Below are positions 17,027 to 25,661 of a stretch of 64,000 nucleotides of DNA, one piece after another (the first letter of the stretch is position 1; each line of letters starts with the position of its first letter). Source of the DNA: Vescimonas coprocola (GTDB lineage: Bacteria > Bacillota > Clostridia > Oscillospirales > Oscillospiraceae); the NCBI RefSeq assembly GCF_018408575.1, contig NZ_AP023418.1, forward strand, positions 1,020,415 to 1,084,414. The letters are read 5' to 3'. The position numbers were made by a program, and so were the translations under genes. The notes beneath the pieces were generated by a model. The model did no database searches. It saw only the letters and a program-made list of their open reading frames with translations, and was not told the DNA's origin.

Positions 17027-17785
17027 ATGGCGATCCTGGAGGTGGCACAGCTGGAGAAAAGCTTCGGCGGTACCAAGGTCCTGCGGGACATCAGCTTTTC
17101 GCTGGAGGAGGGACAGGCTCTGTCCATCATCGGCTCCTCCGGCAGCGGAAAGACCACGCTGCTGCGGTGCCTGAACTTTTTGGAGACACCGGACAGCGGC
17201 CGCATCGCCGTCCGGGGACGGAATCTGCTGGACGGGAGCCTGTCCCCTCAGGAGCGGCGGCGGAACCGGCTACACTTCGGGCTGGTGTTTCAGGATTTTA
17301 ATCTGTTTCCCCAATATACGGCGCTGGAGAATGTAACGCTGGCCCGGCGGCTGCTGGCCAAGTCCGAGAGAACCGGGGAGGCCCCGGAGGCCATCCGCCG
17401 GGAGGGCGAAGCCCTGCTGGAACAGATGGGTCTGGGAGATCGGATGGGACACTATCCCCACCAGCTCTCCGGCGGACAGAAGCAGCGGGTGGCCATTGCC
17501 CGTGCGCTGGCCATGAAGCCGGACATCCTGTGCTTCGATGAGCCCACCTCGGCGCTGGACCCGGAGCTTACCGGGGAGGTGCTGAAGGTCATCCGGCAGC
17601 TGGCCCGGCAGCGCACCACCATGGTCATCGTCACCCACGAGATGGCCTTTGCCCGTGATGTGGCGGATCAGGTCATCTTCATGGACGGTGGCGTCATCGT
17701 GGAGCAGGGGGAGCCACGCATGGTGATGGATCACCCCAAGGAGGAGCGCACCCGGCAGTTTCTGGCCCGGTACGCACAGGGATAA
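17027..17785 (+). CDS. Amino-acid ABC transporter ATP-binding protein (GlnQ/HisP family)
   Basis: A 252-residue ATPase energising uptake. Walker [20 protein letters not shown]-loop in [11 protein letters not shown], signature [15 protein letters not shown], Walker [16 protein letters not shown] and the switch histidine in [11 protein letters not shown] are all present. This combination, with [12 protein letters not shown], is typical of polar amino-acid importers. AAGGAGG precedes the ATG. It is the last gene of the three-gene operon, ending at a terminator. Confidence 0.94.
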   Translation: MAILEVAQLEKSFGGTKVLRDISFSLEEGQALSIIGSSGSGKTTLLRCLNFLETPDSGRIAVRGRNLLDGSLSPQERRRNRLHFGLVFQDFNLFPQYTALENVTLARRLLAKSERTGEAPEAIRREGEALLEQMGLGDRMGHYPHQLSGGQKQRVAIARALAMKPDILCFDEPTSALDPELTGEVLKVIRQLARQRTTMVIVTHEMAFARDVADQVIFMDGGVIVEQGEPRMVMDHPKEERTRQFLARYAQG

Positions 17786-17796
17786 GGCTTTCTACG

Positions 17797-17830
17797 AAAA
17801 AAGAGCGCAGGCATCGCCTACGCTCTTTTT
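17797..17830. terminator. Bidirectional terminator between importer and spore-coat operons
   Basis: AAAAAGAGCG...CGCTCTTTTT with a 13-bp stem. One pair is C-A on the plus strand but a G-U wobble on the minus strand, so it should work somewhat better for the convergent sporulation operon. Confidence 0.85.
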
Positions 17831-17833
17831 CTG

Positions 17834-19309
17834 CTATCTTACACGGGGGATCAGCAGCAGCCCCGACGGCAGCGGAGTCTCCTGCTCCAATCCGTTGGCG
17901 GCGCAGATGGCCTGCTCATCCGTGCGGTAGCGCTTGGCCAGCTCCCACAGGCTCTCCCCTTTCTTCGGCCGGCACAGCACCAGAGAGGGACGCCGTCCCG
18001 GCTCCGGCTCCGTCAGCTCTGCGGCGGTAATGGCGTCCCATGTGCATCGGCGGCTGCGCTCCACCGTCAGCTCCACCGGGACCGTCAGCTCCAGTCCCGT
18101 GCCGGAGGGGCGCAGGCTGGGAGACAGGCAGGCGGCACGGGCGGTGGTCACATCCCCAGGCACGGGGGCGGCGGCCTCGTCGGTGCGCTCCGCCGTGACC
18201 GGTGCGCCGGATTCGTCCAGATACAGCAGCCGCAGCCGCAGAGGGGTGCGGAGTGTGGTATGATCCCCCTCCTGCCCTGTGGTGACGGCGCCGCAGTCCG
18301 CCGCCGTCACATACAGGAAGGGGCGGCTCTCCAGCTCCTGATGTACCTCCGGCTGTACCGTCTCCGGGGGCCAGGTCTCCGTCAAGGTCAGGCTCTGGCG
18401 CTGGAGAGCGGTGTCCCAGCGGGTGCTGTACAGGTCCGTCACCGGGGCGACGGTGACCGTCTCATAGGTCCGCACCAGTAGGCTCAGGGTCAGCTCCACC
18501 CCGATGGCGGCTGCGCCGTCGCTGCGGATGAGCCGGGCCGTGCCGCAGGAGCCGGTGACCGTGACCTGCGCCTCCTCCGGGACGGTAAGGCCGTCCAGAA
18601 GGCAGGAAAAGGGCAGGGTGTCCTCCCATGTGTGGAGGGAGCCGTCCTGCGTGCGGTACAGCAGGCAGATGCGGGCCTCGCCCTTTGCCAGCAGGCGGCT
18701 CCCCACCGGCTGGCTGCCGGTGATGCGGGGGCAGATGCGCTGGGCCAGCAGTTCCTCCGGCGGCTCGCCCCAGTCCTGGGGCTGGAGCTCCTGAGTCACG
18801 CTGCTCTGCCGCTGCGTCACCGAGGTCAGCAGGGTAAGGGACTGCTCCTGACGGTGCAGGCGCAGGGTAGGCTCCTCCCCTACGCCGGTGCAGATGCGGT
18901 GGCGGCGGCAGGTGTAGCCGGTGAGAGTCAGCTCCGGCATGACCCGCAGGTACAGCTTTCGGCCGGTGACGGCTCTGGCCTCCGTCAGCAGCAGGCGGCC
19001 CGCCATGCAGACGGTGTCGCAGCCGATGAGGCGCTTATCGTCCGCTTGGGTCAGAAACGGCACCGGCAGCGTCAGGCTCCGCAGGCCAGGGCTCTCCTCC
19101 GAGGTATAGAGCACCGTGACCAGCACCGAGCCGCTGATCTGCCGGCTCGTATATTCCCGCAGGCACAGCTGTCCTACGGCGTCCACGATGCGGGTGACCT
19201 CCGGGCAGTACTCCGGGATCGCCGCCTCCAGCGTCTCCTCCTGCGTCAGGGTAACGCTCTCCCCTGCCTCGCAGCAGGACAGCTCCGTATATTGCAGTTC
19301 CAGCTCCAT
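17834..19309 (-). CDS. sipL: SPOCS (DUF3794) and LysM domain spore-coat protein, SipL-like
   Basis: A 491-residue protein of mostly beta structure. The N-terminal part has a SPOCS/DUF3794 unit (EYCPEVTRIVDAVGQLCL, ISGSVLVTVLYTSEE), with related stretches repeating in the middle. The last 50 residues are a LysM domain (KGESLWELAKRYRTDEQAICAANGL, then LLIPR). In Clostridioides difficile SipL has this same architecture and binds SpoIVA through LysM to build the coat basement layer. A minus-strand GGGAGG precedes the ATG. It lies 60 bases downstream of spoVM. The function is inferred from architecture and from the spoVM neighbour, since other SPOCS-LysM proteins exist. Confidence 0.8.
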   Translation of the reverse strand: MELELQYTELSCCEAGESVTLTQEETLEAAIPEYCPEVTRIVDAVGQLCLREYTSRQISGSVLVTVLYTSEESPGLRSLTLPVPFLTQADDKRLIGCDTVCMAGRLLLTEARAVTGRKLYLRVMPELTLTGYTCRRHRICTGVGEEPTLRLHRQEQSLTLLTSVTQRQSSVTQELQPQDWGEPPEELLAQRICPRITGSQPVGSRLLAKGEARICLLYRTQDGSLHTWEDTLPFSCLLDGLTVPEEAQVTVTGSCGTARLIRSDGAAAIGVELTLSLLVRTYETVTVAPVTDLYSTRWDTALQRQSLTLTETWPPETVQPEVHQELESRPFLYVTAADCGAVTTGQEGDHTTLRTPLRLRLLYLDESGAPVTAERTDEAAAPVPGDVTTARAACLSPSLRPSGTGLELTVPVELTVERSRRCTWDAITAAELTEPEPGRRPSLVLCRPKKGESLWELAKRYRTDEQAICAANGLEQETPLPSGLLLIPRVR

Positions 19310-19369
19310 GTTTTCGTCCTCCCGTAATTTCTTACTGCGCTGGACTACTCTATGAGCCGTTTCCGCCGT

Positions 19370-19444
19370 TTATTCCCGGATGCCGAAGAGCATCCGCAGA
19401 ACCCCACGCAGCAGACGGGGCGACTTCCAAACCACGATCTTCAC
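19370..19444 (-). CDS. spoVM: Stage V sporulation protein M, 24 residues
   Basis: A tiny gene starting at GTG 19444, preceded by AGGAGG at a spacing of 8. The product begins MKIVVWKSPRL and ends LRMLFGIRE. This is the pattern of SpoVM: a short start, a proline near position 9, and an amphipathic cationic helix with a GI(V/L)R-type core. SpoVM sits on the convex face of the forespore membrane by sensing curvature and anchors SpoIVA, so coat assembly and cortex formation can proceed. Context supports it: a SipL-like gene follows, and in Bacillus spoVM also lies just beyond the prpC-prkC-rsgA cluster. At this length automated gene callers may miss it. Confidence 0.8.
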   Translation of the reverse strand: MKIVVWKSPRLLRGVLRMLFGIRE

Positions 19445-19449
19445 AGCAG

Positions 19450-19611
19450 CTACCTCCTATCCTTCAAGCAAACGATCCCACAGGCGATCAGCAGGAACGA
19501 CACCAGAAACATCAGCACGCCCACCGGAAAGATGGCGGCAATGAGGATGCCCAGTCCCAGCCCCAGCGCACAGATGCCAAGAAATCTCCCGCAGCCGTCT
19601 CCGTGTCTCAT
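19450..19611 (-). CDS. Small membrane protein upstream of spoVM
   Basis: A 53-residue protein starting MRHGDGCGRFLGICALGL and ending CLKDRR, with two hydrophobic segments separated by FPVG. GGAGGG stands 8 bases before the ATG at 19611, which is why I do not use the 78-base longer frame. Its last codons (AGG AGG TAG) form the ribosome binding site of spoVM, so the two genes are almost certainly translated in sequence. I do not recognise a named family. The position suggests a sporulation role, but that is inference only. Confidence 0.65.
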   Translation of the reverse strand: MRHGDGCGRFLGICALGLGLGILIAAIFPVGVLMFLVSFLLIACGIVCLKDRR

Positions 19612-19646
19612 GTGACGTCCCTCCCTCTCCGTTTCGCTTCTATGGC

Positions 19647-19654
19647 AGTATATG
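19647..19654 (-). promoter_or_regulatory. Possible sporulation (sigma-E-like) -10 element
   Basis: The minus strand reads CATATACT about 40 bases upstream of the small membrane protein ATG, close to the CATACANT consensus used by sigma-E. The -35 side is weak, so this is a suggestion only. In Bacillus spoVM is a mother-cell gene. Confidence 0.25.
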
Positions 19655-19690
19655 CCGGGAGGGGCAGTCGTGACAGCGGCGGCGCACAAA

Positions 19691-19722
19691 GAGAGAGCGG
19701 AAGCGATGCTTCCGCCCTCTCT
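19691..19722 (-). terminator. Hairpin ending the rsgA operon
   Basis: On the minus strand AGAGAGGGCGGAAGC pairs with GCTTCCGCTCTCTCT around a 3-base loop, just after the rsgA stop. The T-run is short (CTTTGTG), so termination may be partial. Confidence 0.55.
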
Positions 19723-19731
19723 GAGCGTTCT

Positions 19732-20613
19732 CTATTTGTGCTGCCAGTCCCGCAGGTCCTTCAGCTCGTCATACAGCCGCACATAGCTGCGGTGGCGGCT
19801 GGCGGGGATCTTACCGTCCTTCACCGCTTGCAGCACGGCGCAGCCCTTTTCCTTCACATGGCTGCACCCCACGAACCGGCACTGGCCCAGATAGGGGGCA
19901 AACTCCGGGAAGGTCTCCGGCAGGCGGGCCTTCAGCTCCAGATCCAACTCCTCCGTGTCGAAGGAGGAGAAGCCCGGCGTGTCGATAACGTAGGTATCCT
20001 CGTCCAGCGGGAACATCTCCACATGGCGGGTGGTGTGGCGGCCACGGCCCAGGGCCTTGCTGACCTCCCCCACCGGCAGGCCGAACACCGGCTCCATGGC
20101 GTTGAGGATGCTGGACTTGCCCACGCCGGAGTTGCCGGTGAGGGCGTTCAGCTTTCCCTTCATGGCACGGCGCAGCTCCGGCAGGCCCTCTCCGGTGGCG
20201 GCACTGACCCGCAGCACCGGAATGGCGGAGGCGGCATAGCTGTCGTATAGTTCCTGCGCCGGGTCCAGATCGCATTTATTCAGGCACAGCAGCACCCGGC
20301 AGCCCTTCAGGACGGCGATGGAGGCAATGCGATCGATGAGGTAGGGATCCGTGGTGGGGATGGCCTGTGAGCCGATGATGACCAGCTGGTCGATGTTGGC
20401 GGCGGCAGGACGGGCAAACCGATTCTGCCGGGGCTCGATGGCCTCCACGAAGCCCTCGCCGCCTCCCAGCTCACGGACCTGTACCCAGTCCCCCACCAGC
20501 GGACTGATGCCCTCCCGGCGGAATTTTCCTCTGGCCCGGCATTGCAGCAGCCCCTCCGGTGTGCGGACGTAGTAGAAGCCGCTGAGGGCCTTTTCAATGC
20601 GGCCCCGGCTCAA
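19732..20613 (-). CDS. rsgA: Ribosome small-subunit biogenesis GTPase RsgA
   Basis: A 293-residue circularly permuted GTPase that checks late 30S subunits. An N-terminal OB domain comes first. The G motifs follow in permuted order: NKCDL (G4), TGNSGVGKSSILNAM (G1), a threonine in the RHTT switch (G2) and DTPGFSSF (G3). The C-terminal zinc knuckle is CRFVGCSHVKEKGCAV. The start overlaps the end of the prkC gene by 4 bases, so translation is coupled. The order prpC-prkC-rsgA is the Firmicutes one. Confidence 0.95.
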   Translation of the reverse strand: MSRGRIEKALSGFYYVRTPEGLLQCRARGKFRREGISPLVGDWVQVRELGGGEGFVEAIEPRQNRFARPAAANIDQLVIIGSQAIPTTDPYLIDRIASIAVLKGCRVLLCLNKCDLDPAQELYDSYAASAIPVLRVSAATGEGLPELRRAMKGKLNALTGNSGVGKSSILNAMEPVFGLPVGEVSKALGRGRHTTRHVEMFPLDEDTYVIDTPGFSSFDTEELDLELKARLPETFPEFAPYLGQCRFVGCSHVKEKGCAVLQAVKDGKIPASRHRSYVRLYDELKDLRDWQHK

Positions 20614-22547
20614 AAGCTGACCACCTGAGAGGCCACCTCGGTGCCGTTGATATACAGGTACACCGTGATGCTGGTTCCCTTGTCACCGGTGAAGGTATGG
20701 CTGACGGAACGGGCGGCGGCGGGGTCCGTGGTATCCACCGTGGTGGAGTAGACGACGGTGGTATCCTGACGGATCTCCACGTTCAGGATGCCCAGCTCCG
20801 GATTCAGGTACTCGCCGGGGATATCGAACGTCACCGTCTGCTCCGTGGTCTGAGACGGCTCGGGGCCCTTGCTGACGGTAAAGACGATCTCGGTGCCGGG
20901 GGCTACCTCCGTTTTGGGAGCGAGGCTCTGGCGGATGACGCTGCCCTCCGGCACGGTGGCATCGTACTCATACTGGTGAGCGCCCACGGTGAGACCGGCG
21001 TTCTCGGCTTGCAGGGCGGCATCGTCCACGCTGAGACCGGCGTAATTCTGCACGGTGACGGGCTTGGTCTCCGGCCCCTTGCTGACGGTCAGCAGGATGC
21101 TGTCGCCCTTCTTGATGCTCTCACCGTCGGCGGGGGTACTGCTGATGACCTTACCGGCGGCATACTCGTCGGAATACACCTCCCGGATCTGGACGTTCAG
21201 GTTCAGATTCAGGTTCGTCAGCTCCACCTTGGCGTCCTGCACATCCTCGCCCAGAACGTTCACCATGAGGTTGGTCTCCTCCTTGGCGCAGATCCAGACG
21301 GTGATCTTCAGGTTATTCTTGCGGACATGGCCGGACTTGGGGTCCTGCTCGATGATCTGGCCGGGCTGATAGTTGCTGTCGGCCTTGCTGCCGGCCACCT
21401 CGATCTGGAACACGCCCTTGATGCCCTCCATCTGCTGGGCCTCCTCCACGGTCTTGCCCAGAACATCGGGGACCTTATAGGACTGGGCGGCGGGGTTATT
21501 GTTGATGCCGCTGAACACGAACTTGAACAGCAGGAACACCACCAGCAGCGCTGCGGCAAAGCCACCCACCACGATGGCGATGAGCTTTTTATCCCGCTTT
21601 TTCTCCTCCGCCGGGGTGCGCTCCTTGCGGGCGGCCTGAATGGCGGCGGTGGGGATGGCCTGCGTAGGCTCGTGATCCTCCGGCTCCTCCAGATCGGCAC
21701 GGATATAGCCAAGGTCCACGGAGTTATTCTTGCGGAACTTCTCCAGATCCTCCAGCATGGCATCCGCCGAGGGGTAGCGCTTCTCCAGATTGGCGCACAT
21801 GGCCTTCATGCAGATCAGCTCCAGCGCCTCCGGGATATCGGGATCGATCTCACGGGGGGCCAGTGGGACGGAACTCAGGTGCTGGATGGCCACGGATACG
21901 GCGGACTCCCCCTCGAAGGGAAGACGGCCGGTAAGCATCTCATAGAGCACCACGCCGGCGGAGTAGATATCGCTGCGGGCGTCGGTGCGGTCACCTCTGG
22001 CCTGCTCCGGGGAGATGTAGTGGACGGAGCCCAGCGCCTCCTGCGTCAGGGTCTGGCTGGCGCTGGCCAAACAGGCGATGCCGAAGTCCGTCACCTTGAC
22101 GCTGCCGTCCCGCAGGACCATGATGTTCTGGGGCTTGATGTCCCGGTGGATGATGCCCCGGCTGTGGGCATGGCTCAGCGCCCGCATGATCTGGGTGATG
22201 AAGTGCAGCGCCTCCCGCCAGTCCATCTTGCCACGGCGCTCCATGTACTGCTTCAGGGTGATGCCGTCCACCAGCTCCATGACGATATACTCCGTGTCGC
22301 CGCTGCGGGACACGTCGTACACCGACACGATGTTGGCGTGGGACAGCTGGGCCACCGCCAGAGACTCGTCCCGGAAGCGGCGGCGGAAGTCGGCGTTCTC
22401 CGCCAGATCGTTTTTCAGGATCTTCACCGCCACCATTCGGTTCAGGCGGTGGCACTTGGCCTTGTAGACGTTGGCCATGCCGCCGCTGCCGATGAGCTCC
22501 AATATCTCATAGCGGTTATCCAGCATTTTTCCGATATATTGATCCAT
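20610..22547 (-). CDS. prkC: PASTA-domain Ser/Thr protein kinase PrkC
   Basis: A 645-residue membrane kinase. I place the start at ATG 22547 because GAAGGAG lies 9 bases before it, while an ATG 9 bases earlier abuts that site. The kinase domain has GSGGMANVYKA, the lysine in VAVKIL, HRDIKPQNI, DFG and SPEQARGD. One transmembrane helix (LIAIVVGGFAAALLVVFLLF) follows near residue 330, then three extracellular PASTA repeats, which in PrkC/Stk1 bind peptidoglycan fragments. A last beta domain without a clear family closes the protein. It sits between its phosphatase prpC and rsgA, as in Bacillus. Confidence 0.95.
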   Translation of the reverse strand: MDQYIGKMLDNRYEILELIGSGGMANVYKAKCHRLNRMVAVKILKNDLAENADFRRRFRDESLAVAQLSHANIVSVYDVSRSGDTEYIVMELVDGITLKQYMERRGKMDWREALHFITQIMRALSHAHSRGIIHRDIKPQNIMVLRDGSVKVTDFGIACLASASQTLTQEALGSVHYISPEQARGDRTDARSDIYSAGVVLYEMLTGRLPFEGESAVSVAIQHLSSVPLAPREIDPDIPEALELICMKAMCANLEKRYPSADAMLEDLEKFRKNNSVDLGYIRADLEEPEDHEPTQAIPTAAIQAARKERTPAEEKKRDKKLIAIVVGGFAAALLVVFLLFKFVFSGINNNPAAQSYKVPDVLGKTVEEAQQMEGIKGVFQIEVAGSKADSNYQPGQIIEQDPKSGHVRKNNLKITVWICAKEETNLMVNVLGEDVQDAKVELTNLNLNLNVQIREVYSDEYAAGKVISSTPADGESIKKGDSILLTVSKGPETKPVTVQNYAGLSVDDAALQAENAGLTVGAHQYEYDATVPEGSVIRQSLAPKTEVAPGTEIVFTVSKGPEPSQTTEQTVTFDIPGEYLNPELGILNVEIRQDTTVVYSTTVDTTDPAAARSVSHTFTGDKGTSITVYLYINGTEVASQVVSF

Positions 22548-22561
22548 AGATGTCATCTCCT

Positions 22562-23293
22562 TCAGATATTCATAAGCAGCACAGCAGTGACGTTATCCGG
22601 CGCTCCCCGCTGACGGGAGAGGGCCAGCAGCCGATCCAGACACGTGTCCAGCGGCTCGCTGTGAATCACCTCGAAGAGAAGCTCCTGATCGGACACGGTG
22701 TTTATCAGTCCGTCGGAGCACAGCAGCAGGAAGTCCCCCTGCTGCCATTTCAGCGGGAAGGCATCCGCCGCCACACCGGGCTCCGTCCCCAGCGCCCGTG
22801 TGATGAGGTTGCGGCGGGGATGGTGCCGGGCCTCGTCACGGGTCAGGTCGCCCTTTTCCACCATATCCTCCACCACGGAGTGGTCCCGGCTCACCTGCCG
22901 GATGCCCTCACGGGTGATGTGGTAGGCCCGGCTGTCGCCCACGTTGCTCACCAGCGCCAGATCGTCCCGGACCACGGCGGAGACCAGAGTCGTCCCCATA
23001 CGCTCAAAGCCCGGATGGGCCAGCCCGTACTCCCGGACGGCATCGTTGGAGAGAGCCACGGCGTAGCCCGCCGCCTGCTCCAGCTGTCCGGCGCTCATGC
23101 CGGGGCGCAGGCTCCGGCTCAGCTCACGGGTGAAGGTCTCCACCGCTATGGCGCTTGCCATCCGCCCCCCCTGCGTGCCGCCCATGCCGTCGCAGACCAC
23201 CGCCACGGTGTAGCCGTCCGGCGTCAGCACGGCGCAGGCATCCTGATTCTCGCTGCGTACCAGACCACGGTCCGTTACGCTCCATGTTCTCAT
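22562..23293 (-). CDS. prpC: PP2C-type protein phosphatase PrpC
   Basis: A 243-residue Mn-dependent Ser/Thr phosphatase that reverses PrkC phosphorylation. Metal-binding motifs are RSENQDA near the N-terminus, VVCDGMGGTQGG, the SNVGDSRAY stretch, LLCSDGL, and APDNVTAVL at the end. The start overlaps the rlmN stop by 4 bases, and prkC follows after about 14 bases. Confidence 0.95.
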   Translation of the reverse strand: MRTWSVTDRGLVRSENQDACAVLTPDGYTVAVVCDGMGGTQGGRMASAIAVETFTRELSRSLRPGMSAGQLEQAAGYAVALSNDAVREYGLAHPGFERMGTTLVSAVVRDDLALVSNVGDSRAYHITREGIRQVSRDHSVVEDMVEKGDLTRDEARHHPRRNLITRALGTEPGVAADAFPLKWQQGDFLLLCSDGLINTVSDQELLFEVIHSEPLDTCLDRLLALSRQRGAPDNVTAVLLMNI

Positions 23294-24324
23294 TGCAGGT
23301 CTCTCCCTTCCTCCATGGCCTTGCGGCGCAGCTGGCCGCAGGAGGCGTCGATATCGCCGCCAAGGCTCCGCCGCACGGTGGCGGTGACGCCATGGGACTG
23401 TAATCTCTTTTGAAATGCCGCTGTGCGGCGGCTGGGCTTGAAGGGGCTCTCCACCACGTCGTTCAGGGGGATGAGATTCACATGGCCCGGCATCCCGGCG
23501 ATGCGCCGGGCGATGAGGTCCGCCTGCCAGTCGTGGTCGTTGACGCCGTCGATCATGGCGTACTCAAAGGAGATGCGGCGGCCCGTCTTTTGGAAGTAAT
23601 CGTGGCAGGCGGCGAACAGCTCCTCCACGTCATAGGCCCGGTTCACGGGCATGATGCGGGAACGGGTCTCGCTGTCCGGGGCGTGGAGGGACACCGAGAG
23701 CGTCAGCTGGAGCTGAAGCTCCGCCAGACGCCGGATGCCCGGTATCACGCCGCAGGTGGACAGGCTGATGTGCCGCATCCCGATGTTCAGCCCCTTGGGG
23801 TGGTTCACCAGCGTCAGAAACCGCAGCACGGTATCCATGTTGTCCAGAGGCTCTCCAATGCCCATCAGCACGATATTGGAGATCTCCCGGCCGGAATCCA
23901 GCTGGGTGAACAGCACCTGATCCAGCATCTCCGAGGGGGTCAGGTCACGGACCTTTCCGGCGATGGTGCTGGCGCAGAAGGCGCAGCCCATGCGGCAGCC
24001 CACCTGAGAGGAGATGCACACGGTGTTGCCGTGGTGATACTGCATGAGCACCGTCTCGATGCAGTTGCCGTCCGCCAGCTCCCACAGGTACTTGACGGTG
24101 CCGTCCAGACGGGACTCCTGCTTGCGGGCCACGGTGGGGGCGGTGATATGGAACGTCTGCGCCAGCTGCTCCCGCAGCGCACGGGGCAGATCGCTCATCT
24201 CTTCAAAGGAGGTGACGCCCCGGTGCAGCCAGGTAAAGACCTGACCGCCCCGGAAGGCGGGCTGTCCCATCTCCCGCAGGGTGTGGGTCAGCTCCTCCAT
24301 CGTCATGGATTTGATGTCAGTCAT
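23290..24324 (-). CDS. rlmN: 23S rRNA (adenine-2503-C2)-methyltransferase RlmN
   Basis: A 344-residue radical SAM enzyme that methylates A2503 of 23S rRNA and A37 of some tRNAs. The cluster motif is CRMGCAFCAST, with GIGEPLDNMD for SAM binding. The conserved cysteine that carries the methyl group should be the one in VTATVRRSLGGDIDASCGQL at the end. The start at 24324 follows GGAGG, since a 57-base longer frame has no ribosome site. It overlaps rsmB and prpC by 4 bases each. Confidence 0.95.
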   Translation of the reverse strand: MTDIKSMTMEELTHTLREMGQPAFRGGQVFTWLHRGVTSFEEMSDLPRALREQLAQTFHITAPTVARKQESRLDGTVKYLWELADGNCIETVLMQYHHGNTVCISSQVGCRMGCAFCASTIAGKVRDLTPSEMLDQVLFTQLDSGREISNIVLMGIGEPLDNMDTVLRFLTLVNHPKGLNIGMRHISLSTCGVIPGIRRLAELQLQLTLSVSLHAPDSETRSRIMPVNRAYDVEELFAACHDYFQKTGRRISFEYAMIDGVNDHDWQADLIARRIAGMPGHVNLIPLNDVVESPFKPSRRTAAFQKRLQSHGVTATVRRSLGGDIDASCGQLRRKAMEEGRDLQ

Positions 24325-25661
24325 GCTTTCCTCCGCATTCGGCAGATGTAAAAGCCGTCGGTCCCCAGCCGCTGGGGCCACAGGGTCGCCTCCCCGTCAC
24401 ACAGGCCCACGGGCCCCGGCAAGGTGAAGGTCTCCCGTCGGAACTCCGGGTGGCGGGAGAGGAACACGTGGATGATCTCCTGATTTTCCTCCGGCAGCAC
24501 CGTACAGGTGGAGTACACCAGCACGCCGCCGGGACACACATAGCGGCAGGCATTTTCCAGAATATCCCCCTGAATGGCCGGAAGCTGGGCCAGATCACGG
24601 GGGTTTTTATACCGGATATCCGGCTTTTTGCGAATGATGCCGAGGCCCGAACAGGGGACGTCCGCCACTACCACATCCGCCTGCTCCAGCCATGCGGCGT
24701 GCTCCTCCCGTGCATCGGCCAGCGCCGTGCGGATGCTGGTGATGCCCAGACGCTGGGCGCCGCTGTCGATGAGCTTCAGCTTGTGGGGGTGGACATCGCA
24801 GGAGAGGATCTGGCCCCGATCCCGGCGGTCCATGGCCATGGCAAAGGACTTGCCGCCGGGAGCGGCGCACACGTCCAGCACCCGATCCTCCGGGGCCGGA
24901 GCGGCCACGGTGGCCACCAGGCGGGCGGCGGCGTCCTGCACGGTGAAGCGGCCCTCCCGGAAGGCGGACAGCTGCTCCAGATCGCCGGTGCCGCTGACGG
25001 AAAAGCATCCCGCCAGCCACGGGTGGGGCTCCACCTGTGCGCCGGTCTGGCGCAGCAGCTTCTCCAGCTCCTCCGGGGTACCCTTCAGGGGGTTTGTCTG
25101 GATGGTAGTGGGTACTACCTGATTGTTCATACGGAGATACGCCTCCGTCTCCTCCTCGCCGATGAGGGAAAGCAGACGCTCCACCAGCCACCGGGGGTGG
25201 CTGTATCGCAGGGAGAGAGTCTGCGCCGGGCTGCCCTTGGGCAGGGGCGGCATATCCTCCCGATTGGCGGCAAATTTCCGCAGGATGGCGTTGACCATAC
25301 CCGCCGCCTTTTCCCGGCGGTGGCGCTTGGTCATCTCCACGGCCTCGTTGACGGCGGCACGGGGCGGCACCTTATCCAAAAACAGGATCTGGTAGCCACC
25401 CAGCCGCAGGATGTTGCGGATGACGGACTCCAGCCGCTCCGGGCGCTGGCTGCACCAGCAGCCGATATAGTAGTCCAGCAGCATCCGGTTCTGGATCACC
25501 CCGTAGCACAAGCGGGTGGCCAGCGCCGCATCCCGGCTGTCCAGCTTATTTTTGGCGATGGTGCGCTTCAGGCCGCCGTCGGACCATGCGTTGGCGCTGT
25601 CCACCTGCATCAGGACCTCCAGAGCGGTCTCTCTGGCGTCCGGCTTTCTCACGTCGCTCAT
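24321..25661 (-). CDS. rsmB: 16S rRNA (cytosine-967-C5)-methyltransferase RsmB
   Basis: A 446-residue protein with an N-terminal NusB-like RNA-binding domain (about residues 8-130) and a Rossmann methyltransferase domain. SAM and catalytic motifs are DVCAAPGGKSFAMA, VADVPCSGLGIIRKKPDI (catalytic Cys) and VYSTCTVLPEENQ (second Cys). It overlaps the fmt stop by 4 bases and rlmN by 4 bases, as part of a tightly packed translation operon. Confidence 0.95.
   Translation of the reverse strand: MSDVRKPDARETALEVLMQVDSANAWSDGGLKRTIAKNKLDSRDAALATRLCYGVIQNRMLLDYYIGCWCSQRPERLESVIRNILRLGGYQILFLDKVPPRAAVNEAVEMTKRHRREKAAGMVNAILRKFAANREDMPPLPKGSPAQTLSLRYSHPRWLVERLLSLIGEEETEAYLRMNNQVVPTTIQTNPLKGTPEELEKLLRQTGAQVEPHPWLAGCFSVSGTGDLEQLSAFREGRFTVQDAAARLVATVAAPAPEDRVLDVCAAPGGKSFAMAMDRRDRGQILSCDVHPHKLKLIDSGAQRLGITSIRTALADAREEHAAWLEQADVVVADVPCSGLGIIRKKPDIRYKNPRDLAQLPAIQGDILENACRYVCPGGVLVYSTCTVLPEENQEIIHVFLSRHPEFRRETFTLPGPVGLCDGEATLWPQRLGTDGFYICRMRRKA

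Noticed and set aside
20697-22613. Long plus-strand open frame over prkC
   Set aside because: Pure shadow of prkC: composition is skewed to G, H, L and R, and no start signal is present.
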